Source: Caballeronia fortuita (GTDB taxonomy: Bacteria > Pseudomonadota > Gammaproteobacteria > Burkholderiales > Burkholderiaceae). From it: 64,000 nt of DNA. Made by a program: the position numbers and the translations under genes. The DNA is taken from positions 124,001 to 188,000 of the forward strand of contig NZ_FCNX02000004.1 of assembly GCF_001544835.2 (NCBI RefSeq), given 5' to 3'. The notes beneath the pieces are model-generated. The model was not told where the DNA came from, made no database searches, and saw only the letters and a list, made by a program, of their open reading frames with translations. Positions 62,178-64,000 of the stretch are shown piece by piece (the stretch's first letter is position 1; each line of letters begins with the position of its first letter).

Positions 62178-63521
62178 ATGACAGTGGACACAACGTCTAT
62201 CGATACGCTCGTCGTTGGCGCGGGCCAGGCGGGGGTTGCCATGAGTGAGCATCTGAGCAAGCTCGGCGTGCCGCATCTCGTGCTGGAGCGCGACCGCATC
62301 GCCGAGCGCTGGCGCACCGGCCGATGGGATTCGCTCGTCGCCAACGGCCCGGCCTGGCACGACCGTTTCCCTAATATGGAGTTCGCGGATTTCGACCCCA
62401 ATGCGTTCGCATCGAAAGATCAGGTCGCGGACTACTTCGCCGCGTACGCAGAAAAATTCGATGCGCCCATTCGCACCGGCGTCGAAGTGAAGAAGGTCGT
62501 GCGCAATGCGGGGCGGCCGGGCTTTACCATCGATACATCTGACGGAACCATCGAAGCGAATCGCGTCGTCGTCGCGACCGGTCCGTTTCAGCGTCCCGTG
62601 ATTCCGCCTATCGCGCCGAAGTCCGCGAAGCTCACGCAGATTCATTCCGCCGACTATCGCAATCCGCAGCAATTGCCGGAAGGCGGCGTGCTCGTCGTCG
62701 GCGCGGGATCGTCGGGCGTGCAGATCGCCGATGAATTGCAGCGCGCGGGACGGCATGTGTATCTCTCGGTCGGAGCGCACGATCGTCCGCCGCGCGGTTA
62801 TCGCGGACGCGACTTCTGCTGGTGGCTCGGCGTGCTCGGCGAATGGGACGCGGAAGTGATGAAGCCAGGCCGCGAGCACGTAACCATCGCGGTAAGCGGC
62901 GCGCGCGGCGGTCATACGGTGGATTTTCGCCGTCTCGCGCATCAGGGCATCACGCTCGTCGGCCTGACGAAATCATTCGACGATACGCGCGTCACGTTCG
63001 AAGCCGATCTCGCGGATAACATCCGTCGCGGCGACGAGAACTATCTGTCGTTGCTCGACGCCGCCGATGCCTACGCCCAACGCAACGGCCTCGATCTTCC
63101 CGACGAGCCCGAAGCGCGCGTCATTCCCGCCGATCCCGAATGCATGACGCATCCGCTGCTCGAACTCGATCTGGCGGAAGCGGGCGTCACGTCGATTATC
63201 TGGGCAACGGGTTATGCCGTCGATTTCAACTGGCTGCAAGTCGATGCTTTCGACGAGAAGGGCAAGCCGAAACATCAGCGCGGCGTGGCGAAGGAACCGG
63301 GCATCTATTTCCTCGGCTTGCCGTGGCTTTCGCGACGTGGCTCCGCATTCATCTGGGGCGTGTGGCACGACGCGAAACATATCGCCGATCACATCGTCAC
63401 GCAGCGCAAGTACCTCGCTTATTACGACACGCCGCAACGTCGCGTGGATATCGACCGCGAAGAAGAGCGCGCGCCGGATGCATCGCGCGCTCACAAGGTC
63501 AGCGAGATGGGCGTCAACTGA
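62178..63521 (+). CDS. FAD/NAD(P)-dependent flavin monooxygenase (FMO/YUCCA-like)
   Basis: 447 residues. Two nucleotide-binding motifs are present: VVGAGQAGVAMSEH (residues 12-25) for FAD and VVGAGSSGVQIADEL for NAD(P)H, and the later IWATGYAVDFNWL matches the ATG motif of this family. The FMO signature FxGxxxHxxx region is partly visible around QIHSADYRNP. It would oxidise a nitrogen, sulfur or ketone substrate in the cytoplasm. It leads an operon with a RidA-family gene. AGAAGGAC precedes the ATG. Confidence 0.9.
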   Translation: MTVDTTSIDTLVVGAGQAGVAMSEHLSKLGVPHLVLERDRIAERWRTGRWDSLVANGPAWHDRFPNMEFADFDPNAFASKDQVADYFAAYAEKFDAPIRTGVEVKKVVRNAGRPGFTIDTSDGTIEANRVVVATGPFQRPVIPPIAPKSAKLTQIHSADYRNPQQLPEGGVLVVGAGSSGVQIADELQRAGRHVYLSVGAHDRPPRGYRGRDFCWWLGVLGEWDAEVMKPGREHVTIAVSGARGGHTVDFRRLAHQGITLVGLTKSFDDTRVTFEADLADNIRRGDENYLSLLDAADAYAQRNGLDLPDEPEARVIPADPECMTHPLLELDLAEAGVTSIIWATGYAVDFNWLQVDAFDEKGKPKHQRGVAKEPGIYFLGLPWLSRRGSAFIWGVWHDAKHIADHIVTQRKYLAYYDTPQRRVDIDREEERAPDASRAHKVSEMGVN

Positions 63522-63551
63522 TTACAAACTATTCGTATCAAGGTGCATTCG

Positions 63552-63995
63552 ATGAGCCAACCCACGCATACCCGTATCCGCATGTTCAACACGAAGGATA
63601 CGTATCCGAATCAGTCGCTCGATAACGATCTCTGTCAGGCCGTACGCGCGGGCAACACGGTCTATGTGCGCGGTCAGATCGGCACGGACTTCGACGGCAA
63701 GCTCGTCGGTCTCGGCGATCCGCGCGCGCAAGCCGAACAGGCGATGAAGAACGTGAAGCAGTTGCTCGAAGAAGCGGGCAGCGATCTATCGCACATCGTC
63801 AAGACGACGACCTATCTCACCGACGTGCGGTTTCGTGAGCCTGTGTATCGCGAAGTCGGCAAATGGCTGAAGGGCGTGTTCCCGATTTCGACGGGCCTCA
63901 CCGTCGTCGCGCTCGGTCAGCCCGAATGGCTGATGGAGATCGACGTGATCGCCGTCATTCCCGAGGGATGGACGCCGCCACAGGAGCACGCATGA
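63552..63995 (+). CDS. RidA/YjgF-family protein
   Basis: 147 residues. The chorismate-mutase-like fold is shown by LCQAVRAGNTVYVRGQIGTD, RAQAEQAMKNVKQLLEEAG and LSHIVKTTTYLTDVRFREP, close to RidA. An Arg at the place of the imine/enamine-binding Arg105 is not evident, so its exact class is open. RidA proteins clear reactive enamines/imines produced by amine-oxidising or PLP enzymes, which fits the flavin enzyme beside it and the next gene. The stop overlaps the following ATG (ATGA). Confidence 0.9.
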   Translation: MSQPTHTRIRMFNTKDTYPNQSLDNDLCQAVRAGNTVYVRGQIGTDFDGKLVGLGDPRAQAEQAMKNVKQLLEEAGSDLSHIVKTTTYLTDVRFREPVYREVGKWLKGVFPISTGLTVVALGQPEWLMEIDVIAVIPEGWTPPQEHA

Positions 63996-64000
63996 CCTTC
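63992..64000 (+). CDS. Start of a further gene, cut by the window end
   Basis: An ATG at 63992 overlaps the RidA stop as ATGA, with AGGAG about seven bases before it. Only Met-Thr-Phe is visible, so the product cannot be named; it is translationally coupled to the RidA gene. Confidence 0.4.

Noticed and set aside
1-64000. CRISPR array, tRNA, rRNA or insertion sequence
   Set aside because: I found no regularly spaced direct repeats, no cloverleaf with TTCRA-type loop and no transposase. Iterons and the dispersed repeat are the only repeated families noticed; a covariance-model search would settle the RNA question.

Overview
The window reads as the replication-origin region of a secondary replicon (chromid or megaplasmid) of a Burkholderiales bacterium, most likely Caballeronia or Paraburkholderia. 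The reasons are high GC with strong GC3 bias, a ParA/ParB/Rep_3 initiator block of the kind found on Burkholderia secondary replicons, and a gene set typical of a soil or plant-associated member of this group (ACC deaminase, phosphocholine-specific phospholipase C, AcdR-type Lrp regulator). The genus is inferred from gene style, not from a marker gene.

Layout. 1-6.1 kb: end of a LysR regulator, an auxin-efflux-type (AEC) carrier, a catalase-like haem protein, a small exported protein, a zinc-finger protein, a conserved hypothetical protein, and a ZnuD-like TonB receptor with possible Zur half-sites. 6.1-11.7 kb: replicon maintenance, with three 16-bp parS-like palindromes, parB, parA, an iteron-bearing origin and a divergent repA. 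11.7-17.3 kb: YbfB/YjiJ-type MFS transporter, small lipoprotein, Tat-exported phospholipase C, degenerate Nudix protein and two tiny membrane proteins.

17.6-42.7 kb: a 25-kb exopolysaccharide (EPS) locus of Wzx/Wzy type. It has an initiating sugar-1-phosphate transferase (WecA family), a BY-kinase/chain-length regulator (BceF/Wzc type) and four GT4 glycosyltransferases. It also has a GINT1-like transferase, a TviB/TviC-type pair for UDP-GalNAcA, an AsnB-type amidotransferase that may make the uronamide, an EpsG-like polymerase, a MurJ-type flippase, a polysaccharide deacetylase, two acetyltransferases, and two paralogous Tat-exported beta-helix proteins. Together these predict an acidic or amidated, O-acetylated, partly N-deacetylated polymer. 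No Wza porin or low-molecular-weight tyrosine phosphatase is in the window.

42.7-54.6 kb: GDSL hydrolase, class A penicillin-binding protein, divergent acdR/acdS, an AbiE-type (type IV) toxin-antitoxin pair with a candidate operator, ppnP, an ACS-type MFS transporter, a class II aldolase-like protein and a Crp/Fnr regulator. 54.6-55.4 kb: a large imperfect palindrome built from copies of a dispersed repeat. 55.4-64 kb: a catabolic or uptake cluster with a polyamine-type ABC transporter (4 genes), a Rieske oxygenase alpha subunit whose 5' end appears frameshifted, a LysR regulator, and a divergent flavin monooxygenase/RidA operon running off the end of the window. I saw no tRNA, rRNA, insertion sequence or CRISPR array.
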